From Spirochaetia bacterium (GTDB taxonomy: Bacteria; Spirochaetota; Spirochaetia; Treponematales; Breznakiellaceae): a DNA stretch of 56,265 nucleotides. Each line of letters opens with the position of its first letter. The first letter of the stretch is position 1. Made by a program: the position numbers and the translations under genes. Positions 14,782 through 22,888 of the stretch are shown here, one piece after another. A model generated the notes under the pieces. It had not been told where the DNA came from. It made no database searches and saw only the letters and a list, made by a program, of their open reading frames with translations. The DNA lies in assembly GCA_025997675.1 (NCBI GenBank), contig BNUX01000008.1:1-56265 (forward strand). The letters run 5' to 3'.

Positions 14782-16281
14782 CTACTGTGAAACAATTCTG
14801 GTGGGATACTCCCGCCTGAAAAAACATGAATACTGATACTTGGCCTGACGTATAAGCATGTCACGGCCGTTCAAAACCCGGCAGCCCGCCGCCTCCGCCC
14901 TAGAGAGGAAGCGGGTACGTTCCGGTTTGTAGATAAGGTCCATCACCACCTCGGTCCCCTTAAAGGAATATAAATCCAGGGGGTCCCCCTCCAAATCCGG
15001 GTCCATCCCCGCGGAGGTGGTTTGAACGATAATATCGTTGTAGCCGTTCATCATCTCCGCCCCCCGGTCGTCCAGGGCGGCGCTGGCAAAGCGGTAGGGA
15101 GAAGCCAGTTCACGGGCGCGGAGTTGGGTACGGTTCAGGACCAGGGCCTTCCCCCGGAGGCGGAAAATCTCCGCCGCCACCGCCTTGGCCGCCCCACCGG
15201 CGCCGATGATGGTGATCCGCTTCCCCTTGAAATCCTTTTTCCCGATAAAATCCAGGAGGGAATCGGAAAACCCACGGGCGTCCGTATTGGCGCCGGACCA
15301 GCCCTGGGGAACGGTTATCAGGGTATTGCAGGCCCCCAGGGATTCGACTTCCGCAGTTTTACTGTTTAGATAGGGGATCACCGTTTCCTTATAGGGAACG
15401 GTAACCGAAACTCCCTGGAGGTTTATTTCCTCCGCCAGGTTCATGAAGGACCCTATGGAATCCGAGGGGAAGGGAACATATACGGCGTCGGTCCGTTCGG
15501 AATCAAAGACGGTATTAAAGAATTCGGGGCTGGAGCTTACCTTGAGGGGCCAGCCGACGATCCCGTACAGTTTAGTCTGAGGGGTAAGGCTCCGGAACCG
15601 GTATAGTTTTACCAAATCCCGGGGACTTATCTGGCCGGGGGCTCCGGCGGGGAAATCCTCCTCCCCCAGGGCCGCAGTATAGCTAAAATGGGAACCCAGA
15701 TACTCCGCCAATATGCGGGTATTAGCCCCCATGTGGCCCATACAGAGGAGTATCTTCTCCACATCTGCGGTACTCCGGGCAGCCTGGTATAACGCGCGCA
15801 CATCCTCAAAGGTTTGGGGCATCACCGCCACCTTGGCAATTTCATCCCCCACATGGAGGAGGCTCCGCAGCTTTCCGGCCATGTCCGCATCAATGCCCTG
15901 TAAATTATGGTAGGAACGGATGATCCGGGTGCGGAAGGTCCGGGCCGCCTCCTCAAGGCTGGGAACCTTGATGTCCTCCTCCAGGTCCACGTAGGCAAAA
16001 TTGTGCCGCCGGTCCGCTTCCGCGAAGGCAAGGCCCTTGGAAAAGAGCCCGATCCGGGCCCCCTCGCCCCCCACAAAGTTGCCGCCGTCCATGTGCCGCC
16101 TGATGGTGAGGATAACCGGCAGCCCCGCCAATTCCGGGAAACGCCGGATCAGAAACCGCTCATCGGGATCAAGGAAGTCCACCCGCAGTTCCGCCACATC
16201 CACGTATTTCCGGTACTTGTCCAGCACCTCCAAATCCCTGGCGATAGTTTTTCCGGTCAAACAAAGGCATATCTTTGCCAT
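14782..16281 (-). CDS. aroDE: Fused 3-dehydroquinate dehydratase / shikimate dehydrogenase
   Basis: Two successive shikimate-pathway enzymes in one chain. Residues 1-220 match type I dehydroquinase AroD: AELRVDFL near the N-terminus, IRSYHNLQG with the Schiff-base-region His, and KVAVMPQT with the Schiff-base Lys. Residues of about 230-500 match AroE: GIVGWPLKVSSSPEFFN, SVTVPYKE with the catalytic Lys, GACNTL, the NADP-binding GAGGAAKAV, and NTSAG-like QTTSAGM. Start 16281 (MAKICLCL) has GGAG five bases upstream; an ATG nine codons earlier is the alternative. The fusion is also found in plants and some bacteria such as chlamydiae and planctomycetes. Confidence 0.93.
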   Translation of the reverse strand: MAKICLCLTGKTIARDLEVLDKYRKYVDVAELRVDFLDPDERFLIRRFPELAGLPVILTIRRHMDGGNFVGGEGARIGLFSKGLAFAEADRRHNFAYVDLEEDIKVPSLEEAARTFRTRIIRSYHNLQGIDADMAGKLRSLLHVGDEIAKVAVMPQTFEDVRALYQAARSTADVEKILLCMGHMGANTRILAEYLGSHFSYTAALGEEDFPAGAPGQISPRDLVKLYRFRSLTPQTKLYGIVGWPLKVSSSPEFFNTVFDSERTDAVYVPFPSDSIGSFMNLAEEINLQGVSVTVPYKETVIPYLNSKTAEVESLGACNTLITVPQGWSGANTDARGFSDSLLDFIGKKDFKGKRITIIGAGGAAKAVAAEIFRLRGKALVLNRTQLRARELASPYRFASAALDDRGAEMMNGYNDIIVQTTSAGMDPDLEGDPLDLYSFKGTEVVMDLIYKPERTRFLSRAEAAGCRVLNGRDMLIRQAKYQYSCFFRREYPTRIVSQ

Positions 16282-16304
16282 GGCTACTCCAAGAAACTTT
16301 AGTT

Positions 16305-16757
16305 TCAAAAGTCCGAACGGTAGATAAAAATCGCCGCCACTTTCCCGGCGGCATCCAGGGTAATACGCATCTCAAGCGGCCAGGCCCGGGAGGGGAGCTT
16401 ATAGAGCATATACCCGTTATAGGTTTTGAGCCCCTCTCCTAAGGCAAGGGAAACCACCCCCCCGGGGTCCCCCAGGCGTATGTCATGGGAGGATTTTACC
16501 CCAACCTGCCATACCCGGTCCTTGTACATATACAGATCCCAGTCATTGTACACAAAAACCACATCGTCCTGCCATTCCTCGGCGCCCCGAACCGCGTATA
16601 CGGTGTCGGGAATTCCATACCGGATATATACCATGGTCAGGGTAAGGCCGATGACGTCAACCGGGTCCCGGGAGGGGCCTTCCCCACCGGTTGCCTGGGA
16701 CCACAAGGGCAAGGACGGGGCAAGGACCGCGAAAAACAGGCAGATGGCTTTTCTCAC
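16305..16757 (-). CDS. Small secreted protein of unknown function
   Basis: The GTG at 16757 is chosen because GGGGAGG lies at the right distance and GTGA overlaps the stop of the preceding gene; the ATG at 16775 is inside that gene. The 150-residue protein has a signal peptide (RKAICLFFAVLAPSLPLWSQ), then a beta-rich domain (TMVYIRYGIPDTVYAV, DDVVFVYNDWDLYMYKDRVW) that suggests a small periplasmic or outer-surface fold. It is translationally coupled to the FemAB-like gene and precedes aroDE by about 23 bp. Confidence 0.7.
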   Translation of the reverse strand: MRKAICLFFAVLAPSLPLWSQATGGEGPSRDPVDVIGLTLTMVYIRYGIPDTVYAVRGAEEWQDDVVFVYNDWDLYMYKDRVWQVGVKSSHDIRLGDPGGVVSLALGEGLKTYNGYMLYKLPSRAWPLEMRITLDAAGKVAAIFIYRSDF

Positions 16758-17863
16758 CGGGCTTTCCTCCCCCACTTCTTTTTTTTCAGGGTCCGCACTC
16801 CCTTCCGCAGGGCCTCCGCAACACTGAAGAGCCGTCTAACCAGGGGCTTATAGGTAAAATCCCAACTACCGCTCCGGTGGATGATAGTCCCGCCAAAACC
16901 GGTCTTAAAAAGGTAGAGCCCCGCCATGGGATGATTCGGGTCCGGGCGGGGGGGGATGCCGAAAAGGTCGTATTGGGTACAGCCTGCCGCCTTGGCATCC
17001 TCCATAACCTTCCATTGAATGGCATAGCTTGCCATCAGTTCGCGGTGTTCATTGGAGGAAGCGCCGTACAGGTAGGTCGCGGTGTTTTTGCGGAAAAGCA
17101 CAATAGTGGCGGCCAGGGTTTTTTCCTCATGTTCCGCCACATAAAGCCGGAGTATCTGGCCGGGATATTCGGCGCAATGGACAAACAGGTTTTGATAGTA
17201 TTCGATGGTGTGGATGCTTATGCCGTCCCGTTTGGCGGTTTCCCGGAAAAGGGCATAAAATGTTTGCAGTTCTTCCGTCCCGGTATACCGGACCCGCACC
17301 CCCCGTTTTTTCGCCAGCCGGATATTGTAGCGCCACTTGGACTTCATCTGCTTAAGGATATCACCTTCCGGGGGGGTCAAATCCACCAGTACCGTATCCG
17401 GGGGCTGCACATCCGCGGCGGAACGGGAGAAGGGGGGATAAAGGGGGGGGGCCGGCGTTTCCGCCCCCTCGGTATACCAGGGGGGATCGAAACGGATAAA
17501 GGCGGTGTTCTCCGGCAGAAAGGACCGGAGGGCCTCTGCAAGTTCCCGGAGGAAGGCGTTTTTTTCCGCGTCCCCGGGGGAAAAACCCGGTGGCAATTCC
17601 GGTCCCCAGGGTACGTAGGCAAAGGAAATCCCGAAGGCCAGGGGCCGCCGTATCACCAGGAGGGGCAGCTCAACCGGGGCGCCGCTGCAATCCCAACCGA
17701 CCAGGAAGGCCCGGGCATTCCAGCCGAACCGGGCCTTGAAGCTGCCCCAAAACCCCGATTGCAGGAAGGACCCCGCCTCGTCGCAGCGGGCAATATCGGC
17801 GGGAATGATCCCCCGGTACCGCCAGGAAGGTTCAGCTTCGCTATTGGCTTCGCCAACATCCAT
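16754..17863 (-). CDS. FemAB-family peptidoglycan bridge aminoacyltransferase
   Basis: Enzymes of this family use aminoacyl-tRNA to add amino acids to the peptidoglycan stem. The 369 residues show the family signatures: an N-terminal GNAT-like half with FLQSGFWGSFKARFGW, a central KSKWRYNIRLAKKRGVRV matching the FemABX core, and a C-terminal GNAT half with YLYGASSNEHRELMASYAIQW and YDLFGIPP. Its start overlaps the metG stop (TGATG), so the two are coupled. The coupling to an aminoacyl-tRNA synthetase fits the tRNA-dependent reaction, but which amino acid is added cannot be told. Confidence 0.9.
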   Translation of the reverse strand: MDVGEANSEAEPSWRYRGIIPADIARCDEAGSFLQSGFWGSFKARFGWNARAFLVGWDCSGAPVELPLLVIRRPLAFGISFAYVPWGPELPPGFSPGDAEKNAFLRELAEALRSFLPENTAFIRFDPPWYTEGAETPAPPLYPPFSRSAADVQPPDTVLVDLTPPEGDILKQMKSKWRYNIRLAKKRGVRVRYTGTEELQTFYALFRETAKRDGISIHTIEYYQNLFVHCAEYPGQILRLYVAEHEEKTLAATIVLFRKNTATYLYGASSNEHRELMASYAIQWKVMEDAKAAGCTQYDLFGIPPRPDPNHPMAGLYLFKTGFGGTIIHRSGSWDFTYKPLVRRLFSVAEALRKGVRTLKKKKWGRKAR

Positions 17864-20094
17864 CAGTGAACCTCACCGGAGGGGATGATTTTTGTCGTCA
17901 GTGGAACGGCGCCCACTAAAAGGCCCTTGCCCCCCACACAAACCCGGTGTTCAGTAACCGTGATGGGTACGGTGAAGAAAGTGTCTATGGTGATTTCACC
18001 GGGAACGTCAGCAATATCCAAGCCCTCAATGCCGATACGGGTTCCCGTAGGAATATCCCCGGCATCCAGCACCTCCACCCGTTCATTACCCGCATCATCC
18101 TTATCGCCCGCGGCCAGGAGCATCCCCCGGCTTTCCACCCCCCGGAGCTTGGCGGGCTTGAGGTTGTAGGCCACGATAATATGCTTGTTAAGGAGTTCCT
18201 CCTCCTTATAGAAGGGGACCAAACCGGAGACAATGGTTCGCTCTTCCCCGGCTATGTCTAAGGTTTCTATGTAGAGCTTATCCGCCTTGGGGTGGCGTTC
18301 GATCTTTACAATTTTTGCAACCCGGAGGTCCAGGGTGTCGGCAAAGACGGCGGGCAAATCCACCTTGGCCTTGTCCGCCCTATCCTGCTGGCTCCCGGAA
18401 TACCGTTCCCGCAGTTCCGCTATCCGGTCGTCCTCCAGCTTGGTAAAGAGGACCTCGCTCCGTACCACCTCGTGAAGCCCCGTATCATGACCAATATCAC
18501 CCCAGGTAAGTTTGTGAAGGCCAAAGAACGCGGCAATCCGTTCCGCCGCCCGGGGCATATAAGGCTCAATCATCACCGCGATATCCCGGACCACATGGCA
18601 GAGGTCCCGGATCAGGGCCTCCGCCGCCAGAGGACCCTCGGTATCGCCGTTCTCGCCCTTTCTTCGCCGCCAGGGTTCGCCGTCCTGGAAGCTCTTGTTG
18701 GCAAAGGAGGAAAGCTCGAAGATGGCCCGGAAGGCGTCCCGGAGATCCGCCCGTTCCAGTTTTTCCGTAATATCCGCCTCAAACGTGCGGACGGTATCCC
18801 AGAAAGCGGACGCAGTAGGTCCGGCGGTATTTTCAGAACCGGTGCAATCCGGCACCTTTCCGCCATAGTAGCGGGTCACAAAGGTCAGGGTCCGGTTTAC
18901 CAGGTTGCCTAAATTGCCGATGAGTTCCCCGTTAACCTTCTCCTGGAAATCCTTCCAGGTAAAGAGGGCGTCCGCCTTTTCCGGCCGGTTGTAGAAGATG
19001 TAGAACCGCCACACATCGGCGTCGATCCCGGTCTCCATCACATCGGTACCGAAGACCCCCACCCCCCGGGTCTTGGAAAACTTCCCGCTTTCGTAGTTAA
19101 GGTACTCCGTACTGGACATATGGTGGAGCATGGTCCATGTGTCCCCGGACCCAAGGAGACTGGAGGGGAAAATAACCGTGTGGAAGGGGATATTGTCCTT
19201 GCCGATGAACTGGTACAGCTCCACCTCATCAGGATTCCTCCACCAGTCATCCACAAAGGCGTGCCAATCATCGGTCGTCTCCGCCCCCAGATTCCCGGTG
19301 ATGGAGATATAGCCGATGGGGGCGTCGAACCAGACATAGAAGACCTTGCCCTCGTAGCCCGGCTTGGGCACCGGGATGCCCCACTTGAGGTCCCGGGTAA
19401 TAGCCCGCTCCCGGAGGCCGTCCCGTATCCATGCCTGGGTCATCTGAATAGCGTTATTGGCCCAGAATCCCTTGACCGAGGCCTCCCTGATCCAGGTTTC
19501 CAGGCGGTTCTTGAGCTTGGGCAGGTCGATATAGAGGTGTTTGGTGGACTTCAACACCGGCGTGGAACCACAGGCGGCACAACGGGGCTCCTTGAGTTCC
19601 GTAGGGTCCAGGAGCTTTCCACAAGATTCACACTGATCCCCCCGGGCGTCGGCGTAACCGCAGTGGGGACAGACACCCCGCACATACCGGTCCGCCAGGA
19701 ACCGGTCACAGGGGCCGCAGTGGAGCTGCTCGATGGTCTGCCCGGTGATAAAGCCTGCGGCATCCAGCTTCTTGAAAATATCCTGGGTAATCTCGGTTTG
19801 GATGGGTGTGGAGGTCCGTCCGAACTTGTCAAAGCCGATATTGAACCAGCGGTAGATCTCCGCATGGATGGCGTAGTAGCGGTCGCAGAGTTCCCGGGGG
19901 CTTATCCCCTCTTCGGCGGCCCGGTTTTCCGTGGCGGTGCCGTATTCGTCGGTGCCGCATATGTACAGGGTGTCGTAACCCCGGAGCCGGCAGAACCGGG
20001 CAAAGGCGTCGGCGGAAAGGACCTGGATAAGGTTACCCAGGTGGGGGACATTGTTCACATAGGGCAAGGCCGAGGTAATTAATCGTCGCTTCAT
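17863..20094 (-). CDS. metG: Methionyl-tRNA synthetase with C-terminal tRNA-binding domain
   Basis: Charges tRNA-Met in the cytoplasm. Start 20094 (MKRRLITSALPYVNNVPHLG) gives 743 residues. Visible are the HIGH-like PHLGN, the zinc-binding insert with two CxxC pairs (CGPCDRF, CPHCG, CESCG, CAACG; residues about 125-180), the WFDAPIGYI substrate motif, and the KMSKS-equivalent KFSKTRG near 330. Residues of about 640-743 are an EMAP/Trbp-type tRNA-binding domain (LRVAKIVKIERHPKADKLY, LKPAKLRGVESRGMLLAA), which also dimerises the enzyme. It overlaps the FemAB-like gene. Confidence 0.97.
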   Translation of the reverse strand: MKRRLITSALPYVNNVPHLGNLIQVLSADAFARFCRLRGYDTLYICGTDEYGTATENRAAEEGISPRELCDRYYAIHAEIYRWFNIGFDKFGRTSTPIQTEITQDIFKKLDAAGFITGQTIEQLHCGPCDRFLADRYVRGVCPHCGYADARGDQCESCGKLLDPTELKEPRCAACGSTPVLKSTKHLYIDLPKLKNRLETWIREASVKGFWANNAIQMTQAWIRDGLRERAITRDLKWGIPVPKPGYEGKVFYVWFDAPIGYISITGNLGAETTDDWHAFVDDWWRNPDEVELYQFIGKDNIPFHTVIFPSSLLGSGDTWTMLHHMSSTEYLNYESGKFSKTRGVGVFGTDVMETGIDADVWRFYIFYNRPEKADALFTWKDFQEKVNGELIGNLGNLVNRTLTFVTRYYGGKVPDCTGSENTAGPTASAFWDTVRTFEADITEKLERADLRDAFRAIFELSSFANKSFQDGEPWRRRKGENGDTEGPLAAEALIRDLCHVVRDIAVMIEPYMPRAAERIAAFFGLHKLTWGDIGHDTGLHEVVRSEVLFTKLEDDRIAELRERYSGSQQDRADKAKVDLPAVFADTLDLRVAKIVKIERHPKADKLYIETLDIAGEERTIVSGLVPFYKEEELLNKHIIVAYNLKPAKLRGVESRGMLLAAGDKDDAGNERVEVLDAGDIPTGTRIGIEGLDIADVPGEITIDTFFTVPITVTEHRVCVGGKGLLVGAVPLTTKIIPSGEVH

Positions 20095-20202
20095 AGGGGC
20101 ATAGTATAGTAAAAGGGGGGAAGAGTACAAGGCTATCAGGGCTACCGTGACCCCGGTAGAACCGTCTACCGCACTAGGGATTAAGAATGCGGGCCCTTGT
20201 AC

Positions 20203-21435
20203 TCAGATAAAGTGCTTTATTTCCCGATCCTCCTGGAAGCCGCTGATCCGGGCAAGGGCGAAGCCGGCGAAGCAGTTTATCATCACGTCCAGGAAAGTAC
20301 CGATGGCAATGAGGTAGAAGGCCAGGGGTTTGAGGATGAGGTACCCCGCTTCATAGCCCCGGCCATAGCCTACGCAGAGTACCGCCAGGGCGGTGTACGC
20401 GGCAGTTCCGGAATGGCGGGCCAGGAGAAAGGAGATAAGTACCGCCCGGAGGCCGATACTCACCACATCACTCAGGGTGACCCCCAGGCTGGAATAGGAT
20501 TTGATAACCACAATAAATGCGGCGGCGGCCACCATGGCGCTGCCCGCCCGGCCAAAGGCGGCAAAAAGGGCCGTGGTAACGGTATTTGACCGGCGGCGGG
20601 CGCCGAGATTTTCCTTAACATGCTGGAAAATAATGGGAAGAGAAAAGTTCATATCCCCGGAAAAGAACGCCGCCAGGGCGGGGCCCAGGGAACCGTAGAG
20701 CGCTACCCAGGGGTTCACCTTGGGCTTGATACCGTAGAGAAACAGGGGCAGGATACCGAAGCCCAGAATCACACTAAAAACAGCCAACAGCCGGATAAGA
20801 TCCCGGAACACACCGGCTTGCAGGATACCGTGAAAGCGGATTGCCCAATACGATGCGAGAACGATGATGATTAGCCCCAGGATTTCCGAAAAGAAGGACG
20901 CCACATGATAGAAGATCCGCGACAGGGAATCGAGCAGGGAAACCACCGATTTGGTATAGACCCGGTCGTAGGAAAGGCCCATGCCAAAGAAGAAGGCAAG
21001 GACACAAAGGGGCAGGAGGTAGACCCCGTCGGTAAACAGGGCGGCAAGCATATTGGAAGGGAAGAGGTCCAGCACCGCCTGGGGCACGGCCAGGGAAACC
21101 AGTTCCACCTGTTCATCAATCTGAATCGGAATCCGGCCGGGGGGCAAGAGCATGGTTACCAGGATTCCCGAGGCAACCACAAAAACGGCGCTTAAGAGGA
21201 TCAGGAGGAAGGAGCGGAAGAGCAGTCGCCAGAACTGGCCGTCCAGCCGGAGCTCGTAAATCGATATGGTAAGGGAAAAAATCAGGATGGGGACCGTTCC
21301 ATACCGGCCAATCCTGATGGCCATGCTTTCAAGCCAACCAAAAAGAGCAAGGACATCCGGGTTATCATGGGGCAGGAGGAAGCCGAGGAGGACCCCCAGG
21401 AGGGAGCCGATTAACAGTTTAAGCCAGACCTTCAT
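20203..21435 (-). CDS. Dicarboxylate/amino acid:cation symporter (SDF family)
   Basis: Start 21435 (MKVWLKLLIGSLLGVLLGFLL) opens directly into a membrane segment. The 410-residue protein has about eight hydrophobic segments and the family features of a membrane carrier for dicarboxylates, glutamate/aspartate or serine/threonine coupled to Na+ or H+: the early RYGTVPILIFSLTISIYELR, the central FSLPIIFQHVKENLG hairpin region, and the later GRAGSAMVAAAAFIVVI. The usual MNMDGT-like motif is altered, so the substrate is uncertain. It is divergent from pyrE, with about 60 bp between starts. Behind it the dyad CGGTAGA-ACCG-TCTACCG (20155-20172) may help end transcription. Confidence 0.85.
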   Translation of the reverse strand: MKVWLKLLIGSLLGVLLGFLLPHDNPDVLALFGWLESMAIRIGRYGTVPILIFSLTISIYELRLDGQFWRLLFRSFLLILLSAVFVVASGILVTMLLPPGRIPIQIDEQVELVSLAVPQAVLDLFPSNMLAALFTDGVYLLPLCVLAFFFGMGLSYDRVYTKSVVSLLDSLSRIFYHVASFFSEILGLIIIVLASYWAIRFHGILQAGVFRDLIRLLAVFSVILGFGILPLFLYGIKPKVNPWVALYGSLGPALAAFFSGDMNFSLPIIFQHVKENLGARRRSNTVTTALFAAFGRAGSAMVAAAAFIVVIKSYSSLGVTLSDVVSIGLRAVLISFLLARHSGTAAYTALAVLCVGYGRGYEAGYLILKPLAFYLIAIGTFLDVMINCFAGFALARISGFQEDREIKHFI

Positions 21436-21496
21436 GGACGAATCATACCTGACCGCTCCTCTTGCGTCAAGAAACCCCTCCCGGTATGCTTTACCC

Positions 21497-22087
21497 ATGA
21501 GGGAAACCATTACCTTGCTAAGAGAGTCCGGCGCCATGCTGGAGGGGCACTTTCTCCTCTCCTCGGGCCGCCATTCGGACTTTTATTTTCAGTGCGCCCG
21601 GCTCCTGCAGTACCCGGACAGGGCGGCGGAGGCACTGGCGCCCGTGGCGGAGCGGCTCCGGGCGGATATCCGGAGGGGAACGCTTGCGGTGGACGCTATT
21701 GTGGGGCCCGCTATGGGGGGCATCGTGGTGGCCTATGAGCTTGCCCGGCAACTGGGGCTGCCCGGTTTCTTCACCGAACGGGACGATACCGGCGTCATGA
21801 CCCTGCGCCGGGGGTTTGAAATTAAGGGTGGGGCAAATATCCTCATCGCCGAAGACGTGGTTACCACCGGGAAGTCCTCCGGGGAAAGCGCCGCGGTACT
21901 GGAAGCCCTGGGGGCAAGGATTGTTGCCCTGGCCTGTGTGGTGGACCGCCGGGACTCTGCCGCCCCCCCGCTTGCCTGGCCCCTCTACGCGGCCTGTACG
22001 GTGACGGTGGGGAACTGGGAACAGCAGGGTTGCGCGCTTTGCAAACAGGGGATACCCGCGGTAAAGCCGGGTTCCCGGAAATTGTAG
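21497..22087 (+). CDS. pyrE: Orotate phosphoribosyltransferase
   Basis: Makes orotidine 5'-phosphate from orotate and PRPP in pyrimidine synthesis. With the start at 21497 (MRETITLLRESGAMLEGHFL) the protein is 196 residues, the normal length. LSSGRHSDFYFQCARLLQYP matches the orotate-side motif (SGxxSxxYF), AIVGPAMGGIVVAYELA the dinucleotide-like loop, and ILIAEDVVTTGKSSGE the PRPP-binding motif. No clear Shine-Dalgarno sequence is visible. The HAD phosphatase gene follows 9 bp later, probably in one transcript. Confidence 0.95.
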   Translation: MRETITLLRESGAMLEGHFLLSSGRHSDFYFQCARLLQYPDRAAEALAPVAERLRADIRRGTLAVDAIVGPAMGGIVVAYELARQLGLPGFFTERDDTGVMTLRRGFEIKGGANILIAEDVVTTGKSSGESAAVLEALGARIVALACVVDRRDSAAPPLAWPLYAACTVTVGNWEQQGCALCKQGIPAVKPGSRKL

Positions 22088-22096
22088 GGATACCGT

Positions 22097-22852
22097 ATGA
22101 AGGCCCTGTTCCTGGATATAGACGAAACCCTGGTTACCGGTGGAAGGGGCCCCTTCCCGGAGGACATTGAACCAATCGAAGAAGCCCACCGCCGGGGACA
22201 CAAGGTATTCCTCAGCACCGGCCGGAGTCTGGGCCACATCCCCGCCGTATTACGGGAGGCGGCCTGGCTGGATGGTATCGTCGCCGCCGCCGGCACACAG
22301 GTGCTGGTGGGGGACCGGACCATCTATCATACGTGGATTCCAAAGGAAATCCTTCCCGCAATATGCGCCTTCTATCTAAAGACGGGTAAGTTCTGCGTGT
22401 TTGAAGGGGAAAGCGGGGTGTACGGAATTAATACGGCCGATTCTTACGATGGAATGGAAATCATTCCCCTCCATAAGGAGGATGATTTCTTTACCCGGTA
22501 TCAGGACACGGTACTATCAAAGCTAACCATTGGGGGCAGCATAAGCGAAGCGGAGCGTAACCTGTTAGGTACGCATTTTCACCTGAACAGCTTTACTAAT
22601 TACTTTGAGGGGATACTCCTGGGGGAAAGTAAATCGAAGGGGATGTGCATAGCCCTTGAAGCCCTGGGCATCCCCCGTGAAAACAGTATCGCCATCGGTG
22701 ACAGCGAAAACGATATCGACATCATCTGCGCCGCCGGCTTGGGCATTGCTATGGGTAACGCCTGTGATAAATTGAAAGCCCTGGCCGGGGCAATCACCGG
22801 CGACTGCGGCAAAGGCGGGGTAGGGCAGGCGATTCGTAGGTTTGTGCATTGA
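22097..22852 (+). CDS. HAD-superfamily phosphatase (Cof type)
   Basis: A 251-residue cytoplasmic phosphatase of the Cof subfamily. Motif I is LFLDIDETL (catalytic Asp7 and Asp9), motif II LSTGRS, motif III Lys in the SKSKG segment, and motif IV GDSENDIDI near residue 200; the C2 cap lies between motifs II and III. Family members act on sugar phosphates, flavin precursors or nucleotides; the linkage to pyrE makes a nucleotide or phosphosugar substrate possible but not proven. TTGACA at 22849-22854 over its stop codon may serve the next gene. Confidence 0.88.
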   Translation: MKALFLDIDETLVTGGRGPFPEDIEPIEEAHRRGHKVFLSTGRSLGHIPAVLREAAWLDGIVAAAGTQVLVGDRTIYHTWIPKEILPAICAFYLKTGKFCVFEGESGVYGINTADSYDGMEIIPLHKEDDFFTRYQDTVLSKLTIGGSISEAERNLLGTHFHLNSFTNYFEGILLGESKSKGMCIALEALGIPRENSIAIGDSENDIDIICAAGLGIAMGNACDKLKALAGAITGDCGKGGVGQAIRRFVH

Positions 22853-22888
22853 CAAAAGAGGCGGGCTTCCATAGGCTACGTACTATAG

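Noticed and set aside
20155..20172. Riboswitch or strong terminator behind the symporter gene
   Set aside because: Only a 7-bp stem with a 4-base loop and no T-run is seen.
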